Of a DNA stretch of 64,000 nucleotides, positions 47,944 through 56,018 are shown piece after piece. Origin of the DNA: Flexilinea flocculi (GTDB lineage: Bacteria > Chloroflexota > Anaerolineae > Anaerolineales > Anaerolineaceae); the NCBI RefSeq assembly GCF_001192795.1, contig NZ_DF968180.1, positions 596,580 to 660,579 of the forward strand, given 5' to 3'. A program made the position numbers and the translations under genes. Each line of letters opens with the position of its first letter. The first letter of the stretch is position 1. The notes below the pieces were generated by a model. That model was not told the DNA's origin and did no database searches. It saw only the letters and a list, made by a program, of their open reading frames with translations.

Positions 47944-49332
47944 ATGGATGAAATTTTAAATATTAAAACGAAGTTTGAAATAAAAACGACAGAGGAAAAA
48001 CCTGCTGGTGCAGTGGCGTTGAAAATTGTCAGCGAAGCTCAGAATCCCTTTTTGAAAAAAGCTGGAGATTTATTTTTTTCTCAGGGAGATGACGGCGTTG
48101 TTGTTACATTTTATACCGGCGAAACATTTAATTCCGACACATATCGTTCGCTTGGAGGGAAGATCGCAGCCTGGATAAAAGCCACTTTACCGACAAGTGT
48201 TTTCTGGGAATATGATCCGACAATAGCTGAGCAGGAAGTATCGAACTTGATCGAGGGATTGCTGCTTGGAAGTTTTGAATTCGACCAGTATAAAAAAGTG
48301 AAAGAAATTCCCAACAGCAGCACACTTTTCCTGGATACTGCTTTCTCAGAGCTGTTGGCTCAACGAAAAATTGTGTGTGATGCTGTGAATATGGCTCGTC
48401 ATTGGGCGCATGAACCTGCCTGCCTGATTAATCCTCAGACACTCTCTGAACGGATTGAAATTCTGGCAAAGGCTTATGGCTTGAAATGTACAGTTCTGGA
48501 TGATCTGCAATTACGCGAAATGGGTGCAGGGGCGATTATTGCCGTTGGACAGGGAAGCAAGACACCCTCCCGAATGATCATTGTGGAATATGAAGGACAA
48601 AAAAAAGAAAAACCGGTGGTTCTGGTGGGAAAAGCCATTACCTTTGATTCTGGCGGTTATTCGATCAAACCGTCTGACAGTATGGTTTCTATGAAATATG
48701 ATAAATGCGGAGCAATGGCAGTTCTGGGTGTGATGAGAGCGGCAGCCGAACTCCGATTTGAAAAACCGATTGTCGGAATTATTTGTGCGGCTGAAAATAT
48801 GCTCAGTCAAAATTCCTACCGCCCGGATGATATTATTCACAGTTTGTCTGGTCAGACAATCGAAGTTATATCAACGGATGCAGAAGGACGACTGGTTCTT
48901 TGTGACGGCTTAACATACGCTCAGCAAAAGTATGATCCGCAGGCTATTATCGACCTTGCGACTTTAACCGGCGGCTGTGTTGTCGCTTATGGCCATGTCC
49001 GCGCGGGTGTTCTCTGTAATCAGACCGAATTATTTGATCAGTTATATGCTTCCGGAGAGAAAACCTGGGAGAGAGTCTGGCGGCTTCCCCATGATGAAGA
49101 CTATGCCGAATTGTTGAAAGGAACAGATGCTGACTTGAAGAATTCAGGCGGCCGCTGGGGATCTCCGGTGACTGGGGGCATGTTTCTGAAACAGTTTGTC
49201 AAGGATACGATTCCCTGGGCGCATATCGATATTGCAGGTGTCTCTGATTTGGAAAAAGGGACTGCTTATTCGGCTCCAGGTGCTACCGGTTTTGGCATTC
49301 GTCTGATACTCGATTGGTTGCAAAAAAACTAA
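47944..49332 (+). CDS. pepA: Leucyl aminopeptidase (M17 family)
   Basis: 462 residues. Two-metal aminopeptidase removing N-terminal residues from peptides. Catalytic blocks: VGKAITFDSGGYSIKP (Lys and Asp ligands), KYDKCGAMAVLG, STDAEGRLVLCDG (usual NTDAEGRL with Asn to Ser) and HIDIAGVS. The start at 47944 follows AAAAGGAAATT; an in-frame GTG at 47923 would add seven residues. A good terminator follows. Confidence 0.94.
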   Translation: MDEILNIKTKFEIKTTEEKPAGAVALKIVSEAQNPFLKKAGDLFFSQGDDGVVVTFYTGETFNSDTYRSLGGKIAAWIKATLPTSVFWEYDPTIAEQEVSNLIEGLLLGSFEFDQYKKVKEIPNSSTLFLDTAFSELLAQRKIVCDAVNMARHWAHEPACLINPQTLSERIEILAKAYGLKCTVLDDLQLREMGAGAIIAVGQGSKTPSRMIIVEYEGQKKEKPVVLVGKAITFDSGGYSIKPSDSMVSMKYDKCGAMAVLGVMRAAAELRFEKPIVGIICAAENMLSQNSYRPDDIIHSLSGQTIEVISTDAEGRLVLCDGLTYAQQKYDPQAIIDLATLTGGCVVAYGHVRAGVLCNQTELFDQLYASGEKTWERVWRLPHDEDYAELLKGTDADLKNSGGRWGSPVTGGMFLKQFVKDTIPWAHIDIAGVSDLEKGTAYSAPGATGFGIRLILDWLQKN

Positions 49333-49358
49333 TTTCTTTCTGTCACGAATGTGCTTGG

Positions 49359-49388
49359 AAAAGAGGTCAAGTAAGACCTCTTTTTTTT
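49359..49388 (+). terminator. Intrinsic terminator after pepA
   Basis: The 10-bp stem AAAAGAGGTC / GACCTCTTTT with a 6-nt loop runs into a T tract, 27 bp past the stop. Confidence 0.9.
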
Positions 49389-49587
49389 GTATTAAAGGGA
49401 AAAAAAATGCAATACAGCGAGAGAAAAGAAGCTTTAGCATAAGACGAAGGAAAAGCGTTTTTGTCGGCAACGACAGGCGCCAACAGGTATAGCAGGTGGT
49501 TATGACGCTCACGGGACAGGATATTGCTTCGTCTATACAGGGTTATAACCATGATCAATATCGCCCAATGCAGCTCGTATGGCAATC

Positions 49588-49670
49588 TGTCATTGCGAGG
49601 AGGGCAAAAGCCCGACGAAGTAATCTTTTCTCATGCGACAGAAGATTGCTTCGCTACGCTCGCAATGACA
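49588..49670. repeat. TGTCATTGCGAG-type inverted-repeat element (83 bp)
   Basis: The ends TGTCATTGCGAG and CTCGCAATGACA are perfectly inverted; AGATTGCTTCGCTACG lies inside. The flanking GCTCGTATGGCA is duplicated about 115 bp downstream. Confidence 0.85.
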
Positions 49671-49702
49671 AACTTCGCCCCTGTGTGGCTCGTATGGCAT
49701 CC

Positions 49703-49745
49703 TGTCATTGCGAGGTGGCATAAGCCTGACAAAACAATCTTTAAG
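49703..49745. repeat. Half copy of the TGTCATTGCGAG repeat
   Basis: TGTCATTGCGAGGTGGCATAAG preceded by the same GCTCGTATGGCA flank as the full copy; it lacks the right end. It probably arose as a tandem duplication followed by loss. Confidence 0.7.
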
Positions 49746-50105
49746 TATTAAGAGGTAAACACTTTGCTATGCACGTGTAGAAAAAATTTAATTTTCGTGA
49801 AAAAAAACCAATTTGAAAATATGCCCAGGCTGACACTCACAACATGAGACAACAATTCATTTATGAAACTTCTGGTAAACCGTATAAAAAGGGTTATTAA
49901 ATTTTTTTATTTTTTTTTATTTGGCTTAAATCATGCACTATATGAAATGCCATACAAAACGTTGATGAAAAATTTAAAAGGAACTATTAAGCAATTTTTC
50001 AGAAAAATAAAGAATGGCACTGTACTTGCAACAGAATAAGTTAACCCGTCAAAATCGGGAACAAGTGGCAAAATCAAATTTCGAAAGAAATGAGGTCAAA
50101 ATCTG

Positions 50106-51611
50106 ATGAAAAAACAAACACTTTCCATATTATTGGCTCTGGTATTGCTCCTGAGCATTTCAATTTTCCCCGTATTTGCACAGGATTGGGACGAGGAAGA
50201 CGTTTCCAGTTATTTCGGTTCCATCGAAGACTGGGATTCGGAATCCTACAGCCTTGCCGGTGTGGATTCGGAAGATTTCGTTTTTGAAGACTACGATTCC
50301 AAGAGTGTTGAATCTTTTGACGTAACTCCTGAAGCGACATATGAAGCAAAATCACTGATCAATGATACATTGGCAACAGCAACAGCAACCTATGTACCCT
50401 GCGGTGACGGAAAATTGAAAATCACAATTCACCTGGAACAATTAACCCCGATTACCGGCACTCCTTATGTAACCTATATCAGGTCAGTTGAGGTTTCCAA
50501 TGTTCTCGGTGATCCCAATATCGCAACAGCATCATACAAATTGCAGGATTGCCATTCTCAATTTGGAGATCGATGCGAAAAAGTCTATTTTGACTCAGAC
50601 GGCACAGCAACATTGACTGGTTACGTAAAAGTACCGATGGTACTGGATGGCACCGTAAATCCTACCTTCACAGTCAATATTGTCCAATCAGAGAGCAAAT
50701 GGGCTGCTCCGGATGATGTCGCAGGCTTTGATATTGCCGGAACATCCACAGTGGATACGCACGCTCCGGATATGTGCCAGATTGGCGTCATTTCAAATAC
50801 ATTGAATGGCTACTATCAGCGCTGCAACGGTAAAGCCGAATTCCGTGTTGACATTACGATCCCGGCTGATGTGGATTTCATTGTTCCTTCTGATGTCACA
50901 ATCGGCTCAAAAACATACTCCGATTATATTTGCCGTTACACACGGTATGGAAACGCCGGCTATCCGATGGGCGGTGATTATTGCGAACCCGGACATCGGA
51001 TGAATGTCAGAGAGAATGACAAAATTCGCTTCGAAATCCTGATTGATAAATTAACCAATCCGATCAGTGAAACTGACAGTGATGACAATTTGATGGCATA
51101 CTGGCGTCTGGGTGGAAATTCGGTAATGCTTACTGGTGAATTAATCAGCCGCCGCGGACCGAGAGAACTCTGCGATGCAAAAATTGTCCCGCTTTCACCG
51201 TTCGAACCGTTATTTGGCGATGACGATGCAATCGAACCATCCGGCTGGTACAACACCTATGACAAAGCTGTAGCAGGTTTATATCAAAAATGCGGACGTT
51301 TTGGAGTATTTCAGATCCGACTGCGCAACGATGGTGCCAAGATGGGTTATGTGAATCTGCCGGGGGCTGTCGCAATCAATGGAGGTACGCCAATCTCATT
51401 CTTCTGGCTTTCCAATATTGAACCGGAACATAATAGAATTCCGTTGATCCCGGGTGGTGAGGTCACATTGAAAGGACACGTCTATATAACCAGTATCGGC
51501 AGTCAGATGAACAGTGACGGACCTGCAAATATCGCTGTGAACTTCTCCGATTTAGGCCTCTACATGACCGGCAATCTTTTCTCCGATCATGTTAACTGGC
51601 GCTGTCATTAA
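50106..51611 (+). CDS. Secreted protein of unknown function with three Cys-containing modules
   Basis: 501 residues. A clear signal peptide (about 1-25, MKKQTLSILLALVLLLSISI, cleaved near FA-QD) precedes a very acidic segment rich in Asp, Glu, Ser and Tyr (about 26-80). Then come three beta-rich modules of about 130 residues, each opening with a Cys-Gly/Asn pattern followed by alternating hydrophobics (VPCGDGKLKITIHLE; YQRCNGKAEFRVDITI; YQKCGRFGVFQIRLRN) and closing with a G-x-V-x-L-x-G strand. Further paired cysteines suggest disulfides. No known family recognised. It is a single-gene unit with its own terminator, so it may be an abundant extracellular or cell-surface protein. Confidence 0.75.
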   Translation: MKKQTLSILLALVLLLSISIFPVFAQDWDEEDVSSYFGSIEDWDSESYSLAGVDSEDFVFEDYDSKSVESFDVTPEATYEAKSLINDTLATATATYVPCGDGKLKITIHLEQLTPITGTPYVTYIRSVEVSNVLGDPNIATASYKLQDCHSQFGDRCEKVYFDSDGTATLTGYVKVPMVLDGTVNPTFTVNIVQSESKWAAPDDVAGFDIAGTSTVDTHAPDMCQIGVISNTLNGYYQRCNGKAEFRVDITIPADVDFIVPSDVTIGSKTYSDYICRYTRYGNAGYPMGGDYCEPGHRMNVRENDKIRFEILIDKLTNPISETDSDDNLMAYWRLGGNSVMLTGELISRRGPRELCDAKIVPLSPFEPLFGDDDAIEPSGWYNTYDKAVAGLYQKCGRFGVFQIRLRNDGAKMGYVNLPGAVAINGGTPISFFWLSNIEPEHNRIPLIPGGEVTLKGHVYITSIGSQMNSDGPANIAVNFSDLGLYMTGNLFSDHVNWRCH

Positions 51612-51629
51612 TACTTATTCGACTTGACT

Positions 51630-51670
51630 AAAAGAAAATCCGTTCAAATGGACGGATTTTCTTTTTTTTT
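51630..51670 (+). terminator. Intrinsic terminator after the secreted-protein gene
   Basis: A long stem (AAAAGAAAATCCGTTC with GGACGGATTTTCTTTT, one G-T pair) with a 4-nt loop, followed by T residues, 18 bp past the stop. Confidence 0.92.
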
Positions 51671-51807
51671 TGTCATCGATTATGAATTCAGCAAAACCTT
51701 TTTTCCCTATTGATTCGAATTACTGGAAAATATTCCATTGGGCGGATTTTCTGATAAAATACAGCAAATCGAAATATGGGAAAGCCATTATAAATGAAAG
51801 AAAAAGT

Positions 51808-51852
51808 GTTGTAGTATTGATTTTAAGCACCGCATAAAAACAATACTACAAC
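51808..51852. repeat. Variable-arm hairpin, interspersed family copy
   Basis: Perfect 12-bp arms GTTGTAGTATTG / CAATACTACAAC around an apex with TTTTAAGCACCGCATAAAAA. A left-type terminus CAAATCGAAATATGGG lies at about 51765. Confidence 0.65.
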
Positions 51853-51888
51853 CATTATTTACACCATTATTGGAAAATCACGAATAAT

Positions 51889-51917
51889 TTGACCATCAGC
51901 CATGATTAAGATATAAT
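51889..51917 (+). promoter_or_regulatory. Strong sigma-70-type promoter of the rpmH operon
   Basis: TTGACC (51889-51894), a 17-bp spacer, TATAAT (51912-51917). The start point is expected near 51924, giving a leader of about 165 nt before rpmH. Confidence 0.85.
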
Positions 51918-52087
51918 TCATCGGCTATTAAAAAAAAGAATGACGGGAAACCCTTGGATGATGTTGAGGTAGTCCGGTATTTCAAAACGTTTTTCTTCAA
52001 AAATATTTTGAAATATCTGAAACTTTCAGCAAACGGAGCCCAAACAGGAAGAGTACCGTTAATGATAAGAGACTGAAAGGAAAGAAT

Positions 52088-52261
52088 ATGTCAACAAAAC
52101 GAACCTATCAACCAAAAATTCGCCGCCGTGTGCGTGTTCATGGTTTTCGTGAGCGAATGCAGACAGCAGATGGACGTGAGGTTTTAAAACGCCGCCGCGC
52201 ACGCGGACGGAAGACCCTTACTGTTTCCATGAATAATCATGTAAAGCAGATTCGCTGGTAA
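52088..52261 (+). CDS. rpmH: 50S ribosomal protein L34
   Basis: 57 residues, [20 protein letters not shown]..., very basic, with the L34 signature KRTYQP and [13 protein letters not shown]. Slightly longer than the usual 44-47 residues because of a C-terminal extension ([13 protein letters not shown]) and two extra basic residues. AAAGGAAAG precedes the ATG. It is the first gene of the ribonuclease P/membrane insertion operon that classically neighbours the replication origin, though dnaA is not in this window. Confidence 0.97.
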   Translation: MSTKRTYQPKIRRRVRVHGFRERMQTADGREVLKRRRARGRKTLTVSMNNHVKQIRW

Positions 52262-52329
52262 AAGAAACAGACGGCATACAGATTATCAAAGACAATCAGA
52301 CTAAATCACGAATCTGAAGGTGTAATCTT

Positions 52330-52668
52330 TTGGAGCGGAAAAAACGTCTGAACCGGACTACTGATATTCAGCGGGTGAGACAGAAAGGGAAATCCTTTCC
52401 GCACCCGCTTCTCGTTTTAATTGTGTTGTCCGGTGAAGATCAACCTGAATGTCAGATCGGTGTTATCGCAACAAAATCAATTGGAGGCGCTGTGGAAAGG
52501 AATCGCGCTAAAAGATTGATTCGCGTATCAGTCGATGAAGTAATCAATACCATTCGACCTGATGTGAAAGCGTTAATTATTGCGAGGAAGCCAATCGTTC
52601 AAGCTGATGTGTCTGAAGTCAGCGCTGCGCTGCATTTGATGATCCATAAAGCCAAAATTTGTATATAA
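52330..52668 (+). CDS. rnpA: Ribonuclease P protein component
   Basis: 112 residues. It assists the RNase P RNA in 5' tRNA maturation. The RNA-binding motif [15 protein letters not shown] and the N-terminal [21 protein letters not shown] are conserved. It starts with TTG at 52330. It overlaps yidD by 10 bp. Confidence 0.95.
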   Translation: MERKKRLNRTTDIQRVRQKGKSFPHPLLVLIVLSGEDQPECQIGVIATKSIGGAVERNRAKRLIRVSVDEVINTIRPDVKALIIARKPIVQADVSEVSAALHLMIHKAKICI

Positions 52669-53009
52669 GTCATTCTGTCAACGTGAACGATCCAGTACAG
52701 GAAAATCTGAATAACCTAATAGAAGATCAAAATATTTCCGAACCTTCTGTTGTAGAGCCACGTCTGCGTGACCTTCCTTTCCGAATTCAAACGGTCTCTC
52801 GCTGGTTCTTTTTGGTTTTAATTCGAGGTTATCAATATACTTTTTCCAAACTCCTGCCTGGTAATACATGCCGCTTTTATCCTTCTTGTTCTCATTATGC
52901 CTATCAGGCAATCTATAAATATGGGGCGATAAAAGGAGTTCCGATGGCAATATGGCGTGTCCTCCGATGCAATCCATTCAATCCCGGCGGTTTTGATCCG
53001 GTTCCGTAG
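52659..53009 (+). CDS. yidD: Membrane protein insertion efficiency factor YidD
   Basis: 116 residues. The conserved core is at the C-terminus: [26 protein letters not shown], then [23 protein letters not shown]. YidD aids YidC-dependent insertion. The core family is about 70-80 residues, so the first 45 residues are an acidic extension if the TTG at 52659 is used; a GTG about 26 bases later would shorten it little. It is followed by the propeller lipoprotein gene after 26 bp. Confidence 0.93.
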   Translation: MYISHSVNVNDPVQENLNNLIEDQNISEPSVVEPRLRDLPFRIQTVSRWFFLVLIRGYQYTFSKLLPGNTCRFYPSCSHYAYQAIYKYGAIKGVPMAIWRVLRCNPFNPGGFDPVP

Positions 53010-53035
53010 TAGAATCCCGGGCGGAAGAAAAATCA

Positions 53036-54151
53036 ATGAAAAAAAATAAAATAATTCTGATAAGTGGGCTCGTTCTTTTGAGTGTGTTATTACTTAGCTC
53101 CTGTGCAGGGAATAGCGCGCTGAATAATGCAACGAGCTGGCCTGGAGTTACGGCTGAAGGTAATACAATTTACGCAGCCTATAATTCGTATGTAAGCGCT
53201 GTTGAGGATGGTCAGAAAATATGGACTTATCCGGCAGAAGCTGATAAAAGCCTATCGTTTTATGCAGCACCCCTCATCGATGGCGATCTGTTATATGTTG
53301 GGACTTACCACAATCAAATCCATATCCTGAACAAAAATACCGGAGCATTGGTTCAAAAAATTGAATTGGCTTCCTCAAAAAGCAAAATTATCGCTTCTCC
53401 GGTAATTGATGATGGATTATTAATCATTCCATCCAGTGATGGCGCTGTCTCTGCCTATGCTGTTTCTGATTATTCAAAACCGGCTTGGACCATTAAGTTA
53501 TCCAGCGACGTGTGGACAACTCCTCTGGTTTTAGATGGCAAAGTCTATATCTCTTCATTGGATAAAAAACTCAACGTGATTGATTTGAAGACCGGAGAAC
53601 TATTGAGCTCTGTTCAAACCAACGGTGCTATTATGGACAATCTTGTGTATGCCAATCAAGTGATTTATTTCAGCACATTTGGCAAAGAAGTCCTTTCTTT
53701 TGATCCTGAAACCGGAACGACTAAGACGATTATTCAGACAACCGGTGAAATATGGGCTGCTCCTCTGGTCTTAGACGACCGGATCATTGCAGCTGACATG
53801 CAGGGTAATGTGTATTGCAGTGACCTGGAATCAGGGAAATCTTTATGGACACTGAACAATATCACCGGAGATGGCAGTGCAATTATTGCAGCACCTGAGC
53901 AACTTACCAACCAAAATATTCTGATTTCTGCAGAAAATGGCGATTTATTTGTCTATGATCTGGATGGGAAATCCGTCGGTACTCGTTCAACGAAATTGAA
54001 AACAATGTCATCTCCTGTTGTTTATGATGATTCCTTTGTTTCAGCTTTTATCCCCGGAGATTCCCTGCTGAAAAGCTTTTCCAATGATCTAAAAGAAAAT
54101 TGGCTTTATATTGGCGAATCCGCATCTGCTGCCAAGACCCCGGCAAAATAA
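53036..54151 (+). CDS. PQQ-like beta-propeller lipoprotein
   Basis: 371 residues. A type II signal peptide with lipobox LLSSC (Cys at about 23) is followed by about seven WD/PQQ-like blades (for example PLIDGDLLYVGTYHNQIHILNKNTG, PLVLDGKVYISSLDKKLNVIDLKTG, PLVLDDRIIAADMQGNVYCSDLESG). The fold resembles BamB, but there is no outer-membrane machinery here. Being placed between yidD and yidC, it may assist insertion or folding of exported proteins at the outer face of the membrane (inference). Confidence 0.85.
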   Translation: MKKNKIILISGLVLLSVLLLSSCAGNSALNNATSWPGVTAEGNTIYAAYNSYVSAVEDGQKIWTYPAEADKSLSFYAAPLIDGDLLYVGTYHNQIHILNKNTGALVQKIELASSKSKIIASPVIDDGLLIIPSSDGAVSAYAVSDYSKPAWTIKLSSDVWTTPLVLDGKVYISSLDKKLNVIDLKTGELLSSVQTNGAIMDNLVYANQVIYFSTFGKEVLSFDPETGTTKTIIQTTGEIWAAPLVLDDRIIAADMQGNVYCSDLESGKSLWTLNNITGDGSAIIAAPEQLTNQNILISAENGDLFVYDLDGKSVGTRSTKLKTMSSPVVYDDSFVSAFIPGDSLLKSFSNDLKENWLYIGESASAAKTPAK

Positions 54152-54163
54152 GGAGAGAATACT

Positions 54164-55111
54164 ATGTGGCAATCTTTTGTAAATATCTTTCTGGATATTT
54201 TGCTGTATATCTATAAACTTGTAGATAATTTTGGCGTAGCAATCATCCTATTTACCGTTCTGATCAAACTTGTCATTTATCCTTTGATGCGTTCACAGAT
54301 CAAGAGCTCCGCTGCGATGATGGAAATGCAGAAATCTCCGCGATATTTGGAGATGATGGAGAAATACAAGGATAACAAGGAAAAATTAGCTGAGGAACAA
54401 ATGAAGCTGTATAAAGAAATGGGCGTGAACCCGACAGCTTCCTGCCTCCCCACACTGATCCAGCTTCCAGTGATCTTCGCTTTATATCAAGCTGTCATTG
54501 CTGCGATTGTTTCAACTCCGCTTGGTATGCTGGATCTTACGAAACGGATTCATCCGGAATATCTGAAAATCGGAGAAATATTTCCGATCAATCCGAGTTT
54601 CTTATGGATGAATTTAGGACAGCCTGAACGTTTGTATATCCCTGGAATCAGTTTTGGAATTCCCGTTCTTGCCATTCTTGTGGTGGTGACAACGATTCTA
54701 CAGACAAAACTGACCATGCAATCTCCAACCGGCGGTTCCACAGCGAGCACTGGCGGAAGCGGTGCGATGATGACTGGCATGATGAATATTTATATGCCGG
54801 TATTGATGGGATTTATGGCTTACACGTTGGCATCCGGGCTTTCGTTATACTTTTTAATTTCGAATGTGTTTACGATTGTGCAATATGGTGTGGAAGGAAA
54901 ATTAAATTGGTCTGCATTAAAATTCGGTAAAGCAAAAACAGCCGCTTTAGCCGAACCAGCTCCCGTATCCGTTGCACAGAAACCAAAAATAAATCCATCT
55001 CCTTCTGTACCTGCGAAAAGCAGCACACCAGCGATTTCCGCAGTGAAGGAAGAAGAAAAAATCGATTATCGTGAATTTAAGAATAAGAAAAAACCAAAGA
55101 AGAATCAGTAA
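54164..55111 (+). CDS. yidC: Membrane protein insertase YidC/Oxa1
   Basis: 315 residues. Conserved core of five membrane helices: a first helix with NFGVAIILFTVLIKLVIYPL (the basic residue of the hydrophilic groove is in this region), a cytosolic coiled hairpin (KYKDNKEKLAEEQMKLYKEMGVNP) and further helices near 105-245. The Gram-negative periplasmic domain is absent, as in Gram-positive-type YidC. The C-terminal tail is Lys/Pro-rich (KSSTPAISAVKEEEKIDYREFKNKKKPKKNQ), likely ribosome-binding. Confidence 0.96.
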   Translation: MWQSFVNIFLDILLYIYKLVDNFGVAIILFTVLIKLVIYPLMRSQIKSSAAMMEMQKSPRYLEMMEKYKDNKEKLAEEQMKLYKEMGVNPTASCLPTLIQLPVIFALYQAVIAAIVSTPLGMLDLTKRIHPEYLKIGEIFPINPSFLWMNLGQPERLYIPGISFGIPVLAILVVVTTILQTKLTMQSPTGGSTASTGGSGAMMTGMMNIYMPVLMGFMAYTLASGLSLYFLISNVFTIVQYGVEGKLNWSALKFGKAKTAALAEPAPVSVAQKPKINPSPSVPAKSSTPAISAVKEEEKIDYREFKNKKKPKKNQ

Positions 55112-55131
55112 TAACGGGGCAAGTAAACGAT

Positions 55132-55917
55132 ATGGCAAAAACTACACTTGAATATATTGCACCAAGTTCCGAAGAGGCGATTATCAAAGGATTAGCTGAG
55201 CTTGGAATCAGCAGAGATAAAGTTGAAATTGAGATTCTTGATTCTGGCAGCAAAGGTTTATTTGGCTTAGGCGGCCGACAGGCACGCGTTCGTTTGACCG
55301 TTATCGAAGAATTGGTCGAGGAATTTCAGGACAAACAGGATGGTGCTAATCAGCCTGATCCATTGATTAAGCACTCTGATGTTTCTGTTCCATATACAGC
55401 AGCCGAATTAACCGAAAGTGAAGATACATCGGCAGAGTTGATTAATGCCGATACCCTGAAAGTAGCCATCAATGTGGTGGAAGAGCTTTTAGAGAAGATG
55501 CGTATTCAAGCTTCCGTTATCGGTAAAATTGGAAAACCGGCGGATGAATCCGATCAGGAAACCATTATGATCGATATCAAAGGGGATGATTTATCCTATT
55601 TGATCGGACGACATTCCGAGACATTAAATGCGCTTCAATATATCACCAGTCTGATTGTGGGGCGTGAACTGGGTCATTGGATCCCGCTTATGATCGATGT
55701 GCAGGGTTACCGTGAACGCCGAGAACGCCAGCTACGTCAGATGGCATCCAGAATGGCAGACCAGGTGATGAAATCCGGTAGAAGGATTTCGTTGGAACCG
55801 ATGCCGGGAACAGAGCGTCGGATCATTCATCTGGCTTTAAGGGATTACAAGAATGTGTACACCGAGAGCGTCGGTGAAGAACCGAATCGGAAGGTTGTAA
55901 TTCTGCCAAAGAATTAA
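55132..55917 (+). CDS. jag: RNA-binding protein Jag/KhpB
   Basis: 261 residues. Jag-N domain (about 1-55, EAIIKGLAELGISRDKVEIEILDSGSKGLFGLGGRQARV), an acidic linker, a KH domain (about 135-205, DLSYLIGRHSETLNALQYITS) and an R3H domain (about 195-255, RERQLRQMASRMADQV ... RRIIHLALRDY). It binds RNA with KhpA and affects cell division and sporulation genes in Gram-positives. It closes the operon 20 bp after yidC. Confidence 0.95.
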   Translation: MAKTTLEYIAPSSEEAIIKGLAELGISRDKVEIEILDSGSKGLFGLGGRQARVRLTVIEELVEEFQDKQDGANQPDPLIKHSDVSVPYTAAELTESEDTSAELINADTLKVAINVVEELLEKMRIQASVIGKIGKPADESDQETIMIDIKGDDLSYLIGRHSETLNALQYITSLIVGRELGHWIPLMIDVQGYRERRERQLRQMASRMADQVMKSGRRISLEPMPGTERRIIHLALRDYKNVYTESVGEEPNRKVVILPKN

Positions 55918-55922
55918 TACTG

Positions 55923-55982
55923 ATCAGCAATTCGAAATATGGATCAATCTGTCAAATAAGAATGTTCATTTTCGAATCGTCG
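55923..55982. repeat. Hairpin-less derivative of the interspersed element (about 60 bp)
   Basis: GATCAGCAATTCGAAATATGG to ATTTTCGAATCGTCGG: both termini in inverted orientation without a central stem, between jag and the following terminator. Confidence 0.55.
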
Positions 55983-55984
55983 GA

Positions 55985-56018
55985 TAAAAATACAGGGGCT
56001 GAATTTATTCAGCCCCTG
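55985..56018 (-). terminator. Terminator overlapping the GT-C gene stop
   Basis: The 11-bp stem CAGGGGCTGAA / TTCAGCCCCTG encloses the stop codon (56005-56007), with TATTTTTATCC after it on the minus strand. It ends the four-gene glycan operon. Confidence 0.75.

Larger units (their letters stand above)
49389..50105. other. Long intergenic region with TGTCATTGCGAG repeats
   Basis: No gene supported; short frames here come from repeats. One complete and one half repeat occupy 49588-49745. The rest (49760-50090) is AT-rich, ending with GAGGTCAAAATCTG before the secreted-protein gene. Confidence 0.6.
51612..52087. other. Intergenic region upstream of rpmH
   Basis: No gene seen. In order: the terminator, a hairpin repeat (51808-51852), a strong promoter (51889-51917) and about 165 nt of leader. 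DnaA-box-like sequences were not recognised here. Confidence 0.6.

Noticed and set aside
49496-49751. Two overlapping frames of about 75 codons
   Set aside because: Both are translations of the TGTCATTGCGAG repeats; composition and context argue against genes.
51918-52087. T-box-like start (GGAAGAGTACC) in the rpmH leader
   Set aside because: No specifier codon, no antiterminator and the gene is not a tRNA or amino acid gene; the similarity is too short.
51612-52087. Replication origin near rpmH
   Set aside because: rpmH/rnpA/yidC genes often neighbour oriC, but no dnaA gene and no DnaA-box cluster is visible here.
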